NCBI GenBank assembly: GCA_030770535.1
Contig: JASVEC010000020.1
Span: 744,001-808,000, forward strand
Origin: Batkoa obscura
Taxonomy: Eukaryota; Entomophthoromycota; Entomophthoromycetes; Entomophthorales; Batkoaceae
Length of the DNA stretch: 64,000 nucleotides
Direction of reading: 5' to 3'
Below, piece by piece: positions 33,752 through 46,547 of this stretch. The notes under the pieces were generated by a model. It saw nothing but the letters and a program-made list of their open reading frames with translations, ran no database searches and was not told the origin of the DNA. Position numbers and translations under genes: made by a program. Position 1 is the first letter of the stretch, and every line of letters starts with the position of its first letter.

Positions 33752-34918
33752 TTAATTAAGTAGTCCAGCTTGTGAATTATTAGTATTAGTATTAGTAGTA
33801 TGAACACTAGTTTGAGCTACTGAAACTTTGGTATCGTATTGAGTTACTTGGATACTTTCTTCTTCATCAGAGCTATAGGATATAGTCGATTTACTACGTT
33901 TAAGTTTATGTAAAAAAGGGACCCTTAAATAAGGTATATTTTTAGGTGGTAACTTATCTTGTTTAGACATAGTTGTAATCCCATAAATTAAAACTATAAT
34001 ACCTAATACATTAGTTAAATGGATCCACCATGGATAAGCATCAAATTGATTAAAATAGATCATCGAATTCGCTAATCCAAAAATATTATATGTACATGCA
34101 AACGTAGGTACTGAAACTACAGAATCAGCATATTTTAAACCTGCATTAAGACAATAGATTTGTAATATAACGCTTAAACCTAGGGCAATTACAATAACAA
34201 TTGATACAATGTCAGCTAATGTACTAGCATCTTTAAATGAAGCTACAATTAATTTGATACCACTTTTAGCTAAGATTAAAGTCTCAGAAGCAAAGATACC
34301 ACCTAAAGCAGAGATTGAAATACCCAAAATACGCGTCAACTTTAATGTATCAAATCTATAAAATAAATATGATTGTTTTAAATCTTTTCCTTTTTCCAAA
34401 AATAACTTAGTATAAATTCCCAGACCAAATAAACATAAACAAACAAAATTTAAACAAGCAAAATAAATTTTAAATTCTAATCGAGATAATAATTCTCTCA
34501 ATGTAAATAAGGTTAAATTGGCTTCAATATCTTCTTGAGGACCAAAGAAAGCACCCAATAATACAATAATTAAGATAGCTAATAAAATCAAGGTAGTTCC
34601 AAACAAATCCACTTTAGTTATATTAGTACCCACTAACACTCTAGCAAATATAAAATTGAAAACTAAAGACAAAGCACCTAATGGAGCTAGCCATTGTGCT
34701 TTTAAAAAATTCAATGCTACCGTATTTCCAATGGCTTGTGAACCACAATAAACATATAGGCCTAAATGCCAATTTAATCGACAACAATCATGTCTAGGCT
34801 TCACTGCTACTGAGTTTTGTAAATGATCTCTCTTTTGAATGTTTAAACCTAAGGCATCTAAACAGGAAGCTAATAAAGATACAACTACACCAATAAATAT
34901 TTTTAAAGGTTCATCCAT
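33752..34918 (-). CDS. NIPA-family magnesium transporter
   Basis: Single exon. I start at the Met at 34918 (MDEPLKIFIGVVVSLLAS), giving 388 residues, because the family starts just before this first helix. An upstream in-frame ATG at 35017 would add 33 hydrophobic residues absent from relatives. Family blocks are DALGLNIQKRDH, WHLGLYVYCGSQAIGN, FLKAQWLAPLGALSLVFNFIFARVL and TLILLAILIIVLLGAFFGP, plus YADSVVSVPTFACTYNIFGL. About nine TM segments are present, as in the DUF803/NIPA family of the drug/metabolite transporter superfamily, which conduct Mg2+ in animals. The cytoplasmic tail is Ser/Thr-rich with SYSSDEEES, a likely phosphorylated acidic patch. Location (plasma membrane or endosome) cannot be read here. 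Confidence 0.9.
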   Translation of the reverse strand: MDEPLKIFIGVVVSLLASCLDALGLNIQKRDHLQNSVAVKPRHDCCRLNWHLGLYVYCGSQAIGNTVALNFLKAQWLAPLGALSLVFNFIFARVLVGTNITKVDLFGTTLILLAILIIVLLGAFFGPQEDIEANLTLFTLRELLSRLEFKIYFACLNFVCLCLFGLGIYTKLFLEKGKDLKQSYLFYRFDTLKLTRILGISISALGGIFASETLILAKSGIKLIVASFKDASTLADIVSIVIVIALGLSVILQIYCLNAGLKYADSVVSVPTFACTYNIFGLANSMIYFNQFDAYPWWIHLTNVLGIIVLIYGITTMSKQDKLPPKNIPYLRVPFLHKLKRSKSTISYSSDEEESIQVTQYDTKVSVAQTSVHTTNTNTNNSQAGLLN

Positions 34919-36740
34919 TTTTTTCTTGATATTAAGTGTGAAGTGAGATAAACTCAAAGTTAGTAAAAGTGGTTGAAATAAAACAAGAGGAAACAAGGAA
35001 TAAAATATAGAAATCAAAAGCCCACTTTTAAGTCCTGAAGTTTCTATTAAAAAAATTTAAGAAAATCTTAAAGTGATCTTTTTGTTATTTATACTTTAAC
35101 TACCACTATTGATTCTATTGATTGGTTAGGTTATTACTACTAAATTTAGAGTGATATAAAGGTAAAAATTTCAATCATGTTCTATAGAATTATAGATCAG
35201 CCTTTAAATTATTCTTAGGAAAGCCAATCATGGGTTCAAATTTTGTAAATTTATTGAAATTGCTTGGCTAAAAATAGATACTGTTCTAATTTTAATAAAT
35301 CTTCTACTCTCTTACTAAAGTTGCTTTAATAACATTATCAGTTATTGACTATTTTTACAATACTAATCATTGATTATTTTAATAACGTTTAATTTATTAT
35401 CATTTCTATTGGAATATAGCATAATAATGATGTTAGTTTGAGTTATTGACTCTACGATTGGAATTCTTATTTGATGCTTTAAAGTATTTTAATAATTAAA
35501 ATAGGAAGTCTTGGCATCAATATTATGTTAGTTAATACTTGGTCGAATTAATTCAAGCTTATTCTAATTACTAGTAATATTCGGTGGAAATATAATGTAC
35601 AAATATAATATTTTACTTTTCTGTCTTTGAAATATATTAAAATAATAATTATGGCTTTTATTAAATTAATAAAAGGCATTGGAAGTTCTATAGATACAAT
35701 TTGAGTTCCATTAGTTAAAAAACATAATAATAAACTTAATGTAACAATAATAACAAGAATGACTACCAAGAAAAATCTCGCTTCAAATACTAATAGTCAA
35801 GAGAACTAAGTCTTCTAATAAATATAATAAGATAAATCCGATTGCTATTTTTTTGCTTGATATAATATCGCCAATATTTCTAAGGAAATTCTGGATTTAA
35901 TTAAGTCAAAATCAAAATTGATGTGATATAACGGATATCTAATTTAAATTGAAGTGTTAAAATTCAAACAAATTAAATTAAGTTTAAAAATAATCAATTT
36001 TCAGTTATTTTAAAACTAATCAGTCTTGTTATCAACATTTTCTTATAATTTCTATTTAATAGTGGTGTTAATAAGAATTAGAATAAATAGTAACATCATA
36101 TTACATATTAAGACAATATGTTATATAAACTCTTTTAATCTTATAAATTCAAGTCTTTTACATAAATAAACATTTATATTGATTTTGACTAAAAATTTAT
36201 TAAAGTTACATCATTTAATTGACTAAATTTGTCCTGGCAACTTATTAGATTTGTAGTTAATGAGCTTTCTCTTTTAAAATTTTCAATAAGTACCCCATCA
36301 GTGGTTTTTGTTACCAGCATAAAAAATTACAAAATTAGCGAAATGAACTTTCTCTTCTTTAAATAACTTGGGATAGAGTTATAATTAGAATTCGATTATC
36401 TTAATGATTTAAACAGTTCTTTAGGACGGTGATTTAAGTATGTCAACCTAGTCAACATACTGAATTTAGGAACATTGAGAATGCACTGAATATTTATTTA
36501 ATATTATATAAATGCCATCGCTTGAGATAATCTATAATAGCAAAGTTTCAAAAAAACCACAGTAAATATCAAAACAAACCACAATAAACATAAAAAAACC
36601 AAAATCCGAATATTAAAAATAACAACAAAATAAAGATATGTGTGTATGTTTAAAATTTATAATTTAAAATAAATTTAATCTCAAATCTTTATAAATTAAC
36701 AAAGAAATTGAACTATTACTTCATCAAAGTTTGAGTACTA
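34919..36740. other. Gene-free stretch of 1.8 kb
   Basis: Contains the NIPA promoter side at the left. A 73-codon minus-strand ORF near 35548-35769 is hydrophobic but has no recognisable content and no flanking gene signals, so I do not call it. Confidence 0.5.
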
Positions 36741-37674
36741 TTAACAACATTTGCCTTCTTTTTTTGTTTCACTTTCAGTAGGACCAATTTTGATAGCTTC
36801 AGTTTTAGTACCTGGATTTAATGTATCTACATTTCCTTGTAATGTTTTACTAGCTACTCCTCGATAAATTTCTATATAATTTTTAACATTAATTTAGCTA
36901 TTTTTTTAGATTTAAAATCAGCTACTAACCTGTTAAAATTTCTTTAAATGCAACATCAACATTGGTTGCATCAAGTGCCGAAGTTTCAATAAAACTTAAT
37001 CCATTTTCGCCTATTTATCAAAAAATAATAAACTACTTATTTTAGTTTAAAAAAATAATTGCTTACTTGCATATTGTTTTCCTTCTTCAGCAGAAACAGA
37101 ACGAAGGTGACGAAGATCACATTTGTTACCAACCAATAAAATGACAATATTTGGTTCTGCATGATCGCGAAGTTCCTTTAACCAACGTGTTACGTTTTCA
37201 AAAGTAGTATGTTTAGTAACATCATAAACTAGTAATGCTCCAACTGCACCACGATAATAGCTAATAATTAAATCAACATTTGTTTATTCTTATTTTAAAA
37301 GTCATAAAAATTTAAAGACTTACGCACTGGTAATAGCACGATAACGTTCTTGTCCAGCTATAAGAATAAAAAGTTAAATATTTATTTAGTTCATCTATTG
37401 TTATTTGATTACCAGTATCCCAAATTTGTGCTTTTATTGATTTTCCTTCTACTTGAATATTTCTAGTAGCAAATTCGACACCGATGGTTGATTTTGATTC
37501 GAGATTAAACTCATCTCTAGTAAATCGAGACAATAGATTGGATTTACCAACGGAAGAATCTCCAATTAAAACAACTAAACAAAAGGAGCCGATATTAAGT
37601 TACACTCTTTTTAAAAAAAATTAACTATTAAACTTACCCTTAAAAAGATAATCATATTCGTCGTCTTTACTCAT
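36741..37674 (-). CDS. Rab11/Ypt31-type GTPase
   Basis: Six exons on the minus strand (37638-37674, 37413-37574, 37324-37357, 37067-37260, 36930-37010, 36741-36871) give 212 residues. GTPase motifs: [27 protein letters not shown] (switch I), [20 protein letters not shown] (switch II, the [16 protein letters not shown] signature of Rab11), NKCD and ETSAL. The protein ends GKCC, a double-Cys geranylgeranylation site. Rab11/Ypt31 controls exit from the late Golgi and recycling endosomes toward growth sites and septa in fungi. The second exon of the switch region is only 34 nt (37324-37357), so an ORF scan finds only a part of the gene. Confidence 0.95.
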
Positions 37675-38917
37675 TATATATAGCTAGTTAATTAAAATGA
37701 TGAGTTATTTTTTTTATCTTATTTTTTACGTTAATCCTTGTTGCTTAGATTTTTATGGAACTATTACAATGGTCCAATAATCAACGTCTGATTACTTTAT
37801 TATCAATATTATTCGTTTAATTTATCCACCTAATTTATTTTTTTAGCTTTTTTGATTCATTGCCCAATCAATTTAATTTCCTAAATTATGACATTTATTT
37901 TTCAATAATTTTTAATTAATTACTATTAACTGTATAGCAATTGTCATTTAGTTTATAAATTTATTTTTTTATAAAGGGTAAGGCTATTATGATCAACTAT
38001 CTATAGCTATGTTAATGACGTTTGTATTTCTTCTATCAAAATGTTAGTAATGTAGTGTGTATTATTCCTTAAAACTATGTTTTTTTATAAATTGTTGAAA
38101 AAGTTTAATAAATTAAAGAATTTATGTATGAATGGTATTGGTTACTTAGTTAAAATAGGAAGTTACAATCCTTTTTAATTAAAGTTCTTTTAAATATACA
38201 AGTAATTTATTGCAAAAATGTATTGAAAAATTAATATTTTGTTTATTTTTTGTGATACAAAAATACTACTATAATAAATAATATTAAAAATTTATACCAA
38301 TATGATTTTTCTTTACAGCTTGGCTTCTATATATTATACTCTACTGCTTAATAATTAGTTTAGTATTATTTAAGCTTTATTTTAAATGTAGTGATATTAA
38401 TCAAATATACATTAACAAATGTATTCGACTATAAACTAATAGAAAGCAATGCTTCTTATTATATAAACAAAATGTAGCGTTTTTGATCATTTTTGGCTGT
38501 ACAGAGCAATTTTTATTTTTCCAATTCCATTTTTTTAAAACAGTATAAAGCTTTTGGAATCTTTTTGCTGAAAAATCAGTTGAAAGAGGACTTTAATAAG
38601 AATCCGTTTTTGGAGTATTTGTACTGAAAAAATAGAATTGAGTTTTAGAAAGAGTTTTATTTTTATAATTAACCCAGTTCACAGTTTAAGTATTTGAATA
38701 AAATAAATAAAATAACACTAATAATTACCTCATAATTTTTAGCCACCCAAGCCACTTAAATGATTAATTTTTTTGTGCCTTTTTGGAAAATGTAAAACCT
38801 TGAACAAAAATTGAAATGGAATTAATTGTACAAGCATAAATTCTAAGCAAGAGGGGTTGACTAAAAAAGTTTACTTGAAAAATAAAATATTAATCTTTTG
38901 TACTATTTAACTTTAGA
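37675..38917. other. Divergent intergenic region between the Rab11 and Ykt6 genes
   Basis: 1.2 kb of AT-rich sequence without repeats that must carry both promoters. No site is recognised. Confidence 0.5.
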
Positions 38918-39649
38918 ATGAAGATCCTATCAATTTCAATTACTCGTAACGATAGCAAGCCAGCTATTAATTTAGCTTCCGTATCCGATTTATCAAGCTT
39001 TGGTTTCTTTCAACGTTCTAGGTAAGTAATTAAATTCGTTAAAATAAGCTGTTTAATTCTTTTAATTTAGCGTTCAAGAATTTATTAATTTCTTTTCAAT
39101 TACAATTTCTGAAAGAACACCATCAGGGCAACGTCAAACTGTTGAACAAGATGGTAAGTATTATTTTTAAAATTAAAATTAAAATTAAAACTAAAATTTA
39201 AAAGGTATGTTTGGTCATGTACATTCAAGACCAGAAGGTATTTCCATAATGATAGTTTCAGATGCAGAATACCCTTCGAGGGTAGCATTTACTTTGATCT
39301 CCAAAATCGGTGAAGAGTTTATTTCCCAAGTACCAAAAACAAATTGGAAAGCTAATGTTGGCTTTTCTCCATTACAAGAATATTTAATTACTTATCAAGA
39401 TCCCCATAAAGCCGATCCTATTATGAAAGTACAAAAAGAGTTGGATGATACTAAAGTTATTATGGTAAGTTGTTATTACCATTTATTGCTTATTTATTTA
39501 ATTTTCTATAGCATAAAACTATTGAGTCTGTATTAGAAAGAGGAGAAAAACTAGATAACCTTGTTAACCGTTCAGAGCAACTTTCTTCTCAATCTAAAAT
39601 GTTTTATAAATCAGCCAAGTCTACAAATTCATGTTGTAGAATTATGTAA
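38918..39649 (+). CDS. YKT6: Ykt6, longin-domain R-SNARE
   Basis: Four exons, 38918-39021, 39071-39153, 39205-39464 and 39512-39649, give 194 residues, near the 198-200 of Ykt6. The longin domain fills about 1-135: MKILSISI at the start, [19 protein letters not shown], then [18 protein letters not shown]. The SNARE core follows at about 140-190, with the zero-layer Arg in [22 protein letters not shown]. The C-terminus SCCRIM carries two Cys: the first is palmitoylated and the CAAX Cys farnesylated in Ykt6. It works in Golgi, vacuole and autophagosome fusion as a lipid-anchored R-SNARE that cycles to the cytosol. All splice borders agree with the family alignment. Confidence 0.95.
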
Positions 39650-39887
39650 TTTAGTCAATAACTGAATTAATAAATTAATAAATTTTTAATTATAAGAATA
39701 CCATTTTTAACTAATAGACAATCTTGATTTATTATAGAAGTGATAGAAAGAAAATAGTTGTGATTTGGTAATATGTGAGTAAGGATTTAGTGTAATGGTG
39801 AATGATTGGTATTTTACAGAAACTGAAAACTAGCATCATAATAAAAGCTAACTTATTTTACAGATAAAATATTAAAATTGAATACAA

Positions 39888-40903
39888 TTACAAGATACTT
39901 GGAGACTTACTTTGATTTCTACTCTTTTCGAACATAGAGAAATCAAAAGATTTATATTTAACTCGATTCCTTTCCTTTCTTTCACTTTCGATCATTTTTC
40001 TACTTTGTTTTATATCATTCATAACAGGTACAGTTATCTGAGCAGAAAGCTCGGAAGGTACTAAACTAACCCAAGACTCTCGCTTTATATTTCTGACTTT
40101 TGCATCCACCTCTTTTACTTGAGTATTTGCTATTTCAAGCTTATATAGATATTGTTTTAATTGGTCTTCTAATTGGTTGTTTTCATTTAATTTCTTTTCA
40201 TACGTATATTCCAATTTATTTATATCAAATATTTTACCATCAGCTACTAATTGATGCTAAGTAAAAAATAATAATTAGTATATATAAACTATGTTAAAAG
40301 CAAGTGATTTACCCTAAGTTCTTCACATTTAACAATGACTAAAAACATATTGAAAAAATAAAATAGTCTTAAAATAATGATTATAAAATCAATTAATAGA
40401 AATTCTAATTTTATATTAAAACTAAAATACAGATTTGGCAGTATTATTAAAATTAAACTTAATAAGTCATAATAGACCCAAAGCCTTTGTTTCATTGCTT
40501 TTAATGAGATTGCTTTCATTGCAAATTCTGCCATTAATAGTATTAAAAAAGGTAGTGTTAGTAGCCCGCTATATTTGAAATATTTGAGCCTTAATGAAGC
40601 TGAAATAAATGAAAAAAGAATCAGTGGTGTTATTTGAAATATCAAATAATAAAGCTTACTCCAAACAAATTCTAGGACAATAATATAAAAATAAAAAATA
40701 AATAAATAGAAGCTTATGTAGTAAAATCTAAAAGATGAAACTAAATAAGGGATATTGTAAGGGTAATCTAGTCTATTTGAAGAATCTATAGTATCTGTGG
40801 GCTCTTCTCCATCGGTTCTTTTATTCAAAGATAAATTGGGATCTAAATAAATGCCACCATGTTTATCAACCCAGAGTTTAATTCTTTGTTTAAAACTAGT
40901 CAT
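39888..40903 (-). CDS. Four-TM protein with C-terminal coiled coil, unknown
   Basis: Two exons on the minus strand, 40313-40903 and 39888-40256, joined in phase 0, give 319 residues. A polar N-terminus of about 60 residues (KLWVDKHGGIYLDP) precedes four hydrophobic segments at about 60-80, 90-110, 115-135 and 150-190, then LVIVKCEELRHQLVADG leads into a predicted coiled coil (EKKLNENNQLEDQLKQYLYK). N-terminus, four TMs, then a coiled coil is the plan of Hv1-type voltage-sensor proton channels. But the last TM has only one Arg, not the R-x-x-R-x-x-R series, so I do not assign it. A GTAAGT donor near the end (about 39909) could lead to one more exon in place of the stop at 39888. Confidence 0.65.
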
Positions 40904-41037
40904 TCAGTTAGAATATGTAGAAAAACAAAACAAAAATATGATTTATTTTATTTAAATACAATTATTTATAAATTAATAATAAATGTCAATCTTTACCCAA
41001 ATCAGAATTTAATTGAAATATATTTACAACTTTTTAA
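40904..41037. other. Short upstream spacer
   Basis: Sequence upstream of the four-TM coiled-coil gene, ending at a MITE 135 bp from its start codon. Confidence 0.4.
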
Positions 41038-41138
41038 CATGAAGATGAGTGTTTTTTTGGTTTCATCACTTTTTTACCTTTTAAACACTATTTCAGTGGA
41101 GAAATTGTTAGTAAAATTATTAAATGAAAAAAGACATT
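41038..41138 (+). mobile_element. MITE copy 14, decayed
   Basis: Has CATGAAGATGAGTG in place of the usual start. The core CCTTTTAAACACTATTTCAG and TGTTAGTAAAATTATTAAA match the family; the right terminus is degraded to ACATTGGCAG. It lies about 135 bp upstream of the neighbouring gene's ATG. Confidence 0.65.
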
Positions 41139-41564
41139 GGCAGTATTTTATTTTTCCTCGATTTTATTATTATTCAAGTTGATCTTTGATTTACATTAAA
41201 ATAATGCCCCTATAATTAATTTAATATACTTTCTTAATTGAAATATAAGATTAATCATAGGTGGATTGTTTACTATTTAAAGTAAATTTATTCCGTATCT
41301 AATACATTAAAAGCTGGTTTATTTCTATTGATAATGTGACGGTTATATTGGATTATAGATATAAATGCGCTAAAGATAATAGACATATGATATCAGAAGG
41401 CTAGGATACTAGTTAATGAACAGTTTGAATTAAACAGGGTAAACGCTATGATAGTAAATATTAAACGAAGTAATCTCATTTTGAAAGTGAATCTTAACAA
41501 AAGCATCTGTTATATTATCTTAGTACAAATTATATATATTTCATGTAAATAATGTTACTAAATA
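41139..41564. other. Gene-free stretch
   Basis: Nothing recognised between two MITE copies. Confidence 0.4.
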
Positions 41565-41668
41565 CGATAAGGGTTTTTTTGGCTTTATTGCTTTTTCTAT
41601 CTTTCAAGCGCTATTTAGGTGGAAAAATTCTTAGTAAAATTTCTATACACAAAAATACATTCCCATAT
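41565..41668 (+). mobile_element. MITE copy 15
   Basis: Left terminus mutated (CGATAAGGGTTTTTTT); core TTTCAAGCGCTATTTAGGTG and right end ACATTCCCATAT intact. Confidence 0.8.
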
Positions 41669-42517
41669 GTTCATCAGCATGTAGTTGGAGAAAAGATAGA
41701 ATTTTATTGAATTAAATTATATGGGATGGTGTACTTTAACTACTTCCATTTGAAAATTATTGCTTCTAAGGGTTTATAAATAGTCATGCTCAAAGGTGAA
41801 TAAGTTTATATTTTAAACAATTAAAATCTTTTATTCAAATTTAATTGAATAAAACGAGTGTCATGATAGAACGTTAAATTGTAAAAAGTGATATAAAAGA
41901 ATCGTTTCGAGTGGAGTGTAGATAAAAGATTGCACATTATCATTTAAAGCAAGTATTTAACACTTTAATTGTGCTTTGCACTTATGTGTAGTAATACATT
42001 ATTATTAAAGTTGACGAACATTTTATAATTTTAAAATACCAGATCCAAGATTTTATATTGGGTTTTATGCATAGTTAATGCTTAAAATTGAGCTGGAGCA
42101 GTAGTAACTTTTGCGTCATCTCCACAGCAGCAAACAATTTAAATAAGCAGTAGATTAGAACAACTTAACAACTGTATTTATTATTATTAGATGGTGACTT
42201 CTTTTTCATAGAGCCAAAAAGTAATAGAAATTAAACTTTGTTATGATATTTTAGAAATATAGTATACAAGATATTATTCTATTCTATTATTATTATTATT
42301 TGGTAAAGAAAAATTAATAATCAAGTTGAAATAAACACATTGAGATTTTTGGTGGTTTGAAATTTTTTAATAAAAGAGCAAATAAAAAAGAAGCTTCAAT
42401 TAAAAAATTAAAATCGGAGTAATAAAAAAAAGAATAACGATCATTTTCTATAAATTTATATACTTTAATTAATATTAATAAAATTTCAAGTTTTAAATTC
42501 GTTAATTCTATTTTATA
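41669..42517. other. Upstream region of the ten-TM gene
   Basis: AT-rich, nothing recognised. Confidence 0.4.
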
Positions 42518-44286
42518 ATGGACAGTGATTTGATAGTGACTCTAGTTTATTTCTTAATCATCTTCTTAGGCATCTTGTTCTTTATCGTTTTATATTATAT
42601 TAGCAATAAAAAGGAGATTGAGGTTAGAGTGATTGAAAGGATAAATGCGCAGAAAGCGATAGAAACTTTAGTAAACAATGTAGCCAAACAGTTTAGAACC
42701 TTAATCGAGTTGCCACTAACATGGAAAAAATTTAAATTATTAACCATCATTCAATGTTTATCTTGGTTAATGTTCTTTTTATTCCTATCAAGTATAGCTG
42801 TGTTAATAGTAGGTGGGGTCAACCAGTCAAACACTTCTCAGTTTCAATTATTAAAAATCGGAACGTTTATTTATGTTTTAAGTTTAAATTTATATTTTAT
42901 CTCAAGACAGTATATTTATTATCAAAAACAAAATTTAACACAACTACATGACCCAAGATTTATTGCTTTGGCTAACACCAATTTCAATCACTTTGAAAGG
43001 AACTGGGCTAACTATATGCAAATTGCTGTTTTAGGTCTAGAATTTTTACAGTTGTTATCTTTTCCAATTCAAGACATTATCTCTTCAGTTTCAACACCAC
43101 AAGGGTTTAGAGATAGTAATGGCGTCGATCCTCAGGCTATTGTTTCAATAGCTTCTCTTTTACCTAATATTTCAGTTCGCTTTTACCTAATCCAGTTTTG
43201 GACTTGTATGGGGGTAGTATTGTTTACTTCATTTACTTCTGTAATATTACACTTTTACAATAATCGTTTCATCCCTGGCATCTCTTTATTTTGGGTCTCT
43301 CATCTTGTTCCTTTAGTGGTAATTTTAATTTTAATTTTAATTTAATGTTTCTTATTTTCTAATAAACTTATTTTAGCATGTCGCATATCTGCCCATTTTG
43401 GTAAGTATCAAATCTCATTAGACAATATTTTTATACCGTTATATTTATAATATTAATTTTATTCAACTAGGTAACCTTTATAAACTCAGCAGCCTGCTTG
43501 TTAGGCGATGGAGGAGATAACTCTTCTTCTGTAACTCAACTATTAAAATGTGAAAGACAAGTCGTTCAGCCCCAATTATATTTATGGTTATCTTTACTTG
43601 GATTTACATTAGCTTACCTTATGTTAACTGTATTTGTTACTTCTTACGAACGTAAACCACTAGAAGGAGATATTGAATTTAAGTCAAAAGGAGTAGCTTT
43701 TATTAAAAATATGAGTAGGATTATGTCTATTTGGTTATTATTTAACTAAGTCAATTAATTAGGTTTGCTGCTTACTATTGATTTTACTTTAATACCCGTA
43801 GAATATACAAAGCTAAAAGGTGTATTTTCTGTTATTATATTAACTGCTGTTGTAATTTATTCTATACATTCTAGACCATGCTATGTATCACAGGTATGCT
43901 GTTTTATATTTTATTCAATAGTAGATGATAATTAACGATAATAGATAAATTATTGGCGTACAATTGGGTTTTGTTGTATATTGTGGTCTGCGTTACCAGT
44001 AGCCATATTAGACTTAAAGTCCATTGGTATCATAGCAATTGTCATCATTATACTATCAGGGTGGGTTTTTATATTATTCTTAAGCTTGCTTGGCCGATAT
44101 TGTACCTCTTCTAATTTAATTACTACTCCTATACAGCCTGTTTTGACTGTTTCTCAGAATAATACAGATATGACTCAAAACGAAGATTACATTAATCATA
44201 GAGTTCCCCTTAAAGGTCAATCTAAACTTATTTTAGGAGATTCTACGCTGGAAAGAATTTCTTACATTCTTAATGAAAAGGCTTGA
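42518..44286 (+). CDS. Polytopic membrane protein of unknown function (about 10 TM)
   Basis: Five exons, 42518-43318, 43377-43400 (24 nt), 43471-43714, 43763-43893 and 43945-44286, give 513 residues; all phases fit. A first TM (about 7-28) is followed by a charged helical linker (IEVRVIERINAQKAIETLV), then roughly nine more hydrophobic segments and a Thr/Asn-rich tail of about 70 residues. One extracytoplasmic loop contains GDGGDNSSSVTQLLKCERQ with two nearby Cys. I recognise no family; the layout, with a long first cytosolic linker and Trp-rich later helices, is like unnamed fungal multi-pass proteins. The gene is convergent with the MFS gene 205 bp downstream. Confidence 0.72.
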
Positions 44287-44491
44287 TTTCAGTGATTTGA
44301 TATGGTATTATAATGTATTATCTTATATAGACTTATTGTCATTTTCTATCTAATTTAACAAATAGTAAATTTTGTATTATATGTATTATTAATATCGTAT
44401 TATTTGTAATTTCTAAATATATGATCATATTAATAAAGTGTATTTAAAATATTTACTTGCTTTATTAAATAATCTATTTAATTATAGAATA

Positions 44492-45865
44492 TTAATTAAA
44501 AACATCCATGCTTATCCCTTCTCTTTTCTTTAAACTTAAAACTCTAATGATACAGAAAAGTAAGAAGCTCATTCCTGACATACCAATAGAATAATAAATT
44601 AAATAATTGTAATTGCGACTCTTATCAAATATTAGTCCAGCTAAAGAAGGACCAGCAAGATCCCCAAGTCCAGTAGGCGCATAGGCAATACCTAAAATAG
44701 TAGCTAGATTTTGAGTCCCAAAGAGTTCAGCACAAGCAGTAGTAAACCCACCTGCAAATCCACCATTGGGTAAGCCAAATAAAACTGCAAAGACTAAAAG
44801 GGTGGTATAACTTGAAGCAAAATTCCAAATGAGTAAAAAAGCAGTTGAAGCACCTAGACACCCAATAAATACATTGAGATGACCTAAATGATCACTAATG
44901 ACTCCTAAGAAGACTCTACCAACAGCGGACATACCATTGATAATGGCTAAAAGAGTAGCACCCTGTTGCTTTGTATGTCCCATATCCGTGGTATAATTAG
45001 GAATATAATAAAGTGGCACTAAATAACCAAAGCTAGCAAACATCATTGCAAACATGAATAAAATAAATTTCAAGTTAACTAAAGGTTTTAAGCTTGTCTT
45101 TTCTTGAGTTTGTTTTTCCAAGTTAAATGGGATACGTGGCTTAACCACAAGTGCTGAAAATACTAATAAAACGAAATATATGATTGCATTATATCTTAAG
45201 GTCCATGCATAGCCTACTGTGGATAGCAAATATTCATTTAAAAGTGCAAATATCAATCCTCCTACTCCAGAACCTGCTGTACCAAACCCTACTGCTACTC
45301 CCCTTCTTTTTTCAAACCATTGAATGACTACTGAGTTTGCTGGTACATAAATCAATGCTCCTCCTACACCAAAGATAAACCCTTGTGTTATTATCAGGTG
45401 CCAGATCTAGTTTTAGAAATTAATATTAATATTAGTAAGTGAATAAATAATCTTTACCTCAGTAGAAAATGAAGCCAGCACATGGGAAACTGCAATAATG
45501 GCTCCTCCTATTAAGGTACAAATTCTAAACCCATAGCGATCGCATAAATTGCCAGTAATAATTGAAGATATGGCTAGTGTTGTAGGTGCCACTGTGCCAA
45601 TTAGAGAAATGTATGCTTTCTCACTTTTTGGGAATACAGTGTTAGAATAATGCTCAATGTATACACCAAAGGCGTTCGCTATCCCAAATGAGCAAGCTTG
45701 CATTAAAAAGCTTGCTAGTACTACTAACCAGCCATAAAGACTATCAGGTTCTGGAGCGAACGTTTCTTTTGATGCTATTGCTTTAACTTCTTCCGTCTTC
45801 AATTTTGAGTCTAAACTGTTCACTGTTGATGTACGATATATTGTATCAATTGTTGTTTGTTCCAT
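44492..45865 (-). CDS. Monocarboxylate-porter-like MFS transporter, paralogue A
   Basis: Two exons on the minus strand, 45458-45865 and 44492-45406, joined in phase 0 at LASFSTE|IWHLIITQGF, give 440 residues. The MCT (SLC16-like) signature is at the first TM, DSLYGWLVVLASFLMQACSFG, and NSVVIQWFEKRRGVAVGFGTAGSGVGG follows. Twelve TM segments are expected. The family moves monocarboxylates or related solutes such as riboflavin with protons in fungi; the substrate is unknown here. The paralogue at 61047-62471 shares the intron after the same Glu codon and the motif AYAPTGLGDL.GP.LAGLIFD, but has an additional intron. The N-terminal 45 residues are polar and acidic, on the cytosolic side. Confidence 0.9.
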
Positions 45866-46547
45866 TTTTATATGGTTTAAAAAGTGAAGAAAAATTTAAA
45901 AGAATAAATGTGAGAGAATAAAGGAATTTGTTATTTATATCAGCTCTTATCTCACATCCTTTTTCTTTTTGTATTAAAGGCCGAGCAGTATAACTCGTTA
46001 TCTAATATTTGTGCTTCTTTTTTGAGTTTTGGCTAGGGTTAGGCCACTTTTTCACTTTACTCTTAATTCTTAAGCTGATAATTAGGAATAAATGGGCAAT
46101 AAAAAAATCTGAATAATGGATTTAGTCATTTGTATTGGTGTAACTTATCTATAAACCCAATAGTTAAGCTTTGGTAAATTAATAAAGATGACAATAAATA
46201 CTGCCCAATTATTCATATTATATCGGCATTTAAAACTTATTTAGTAGTTTAATATTATTAAAGTAAATTAAGGGTTATTACTAAGATTTACAGAATTTAA
46301 TAAAATAAATAGCATGATGTTTATTTTATAGTTATTTTATCCATTTTTAAAAAATACCAATGGATTACTTAGCCATCCTTTATTTGTATTATTGCTATTT
46401 TATAATTGATTTTATTATTTATTAATACCAATATTATTTTCTTTTGCAAATAATATTAGAAAAAAACTAATGAAACAAAGTTAAAATCAACCAAAATTAA
46501 ATAAGCACAAAATAACAATACTTTAATAAACACTAGTTTGATATAAA
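45866..46547. other. Divergent intergenic region
   Basis: Between the MFS gene (minus) and the small Cys-rich gene (plus). AT-rich, nothing recognised; should hold both promoters. Confidence 0.4.

Noticed and set aside
35548-35769. 73-codon hydrophobic minus-strand ORF
   Set aside because: No family resemblance, no splice context and AT-driven Ile/Leu composition; not enough to call a gene.
39888-40903. Assignment as an Hv1 proton channel
   Set aside because: Topology matches but the S4 arginine series is missing; only the layout is reported.
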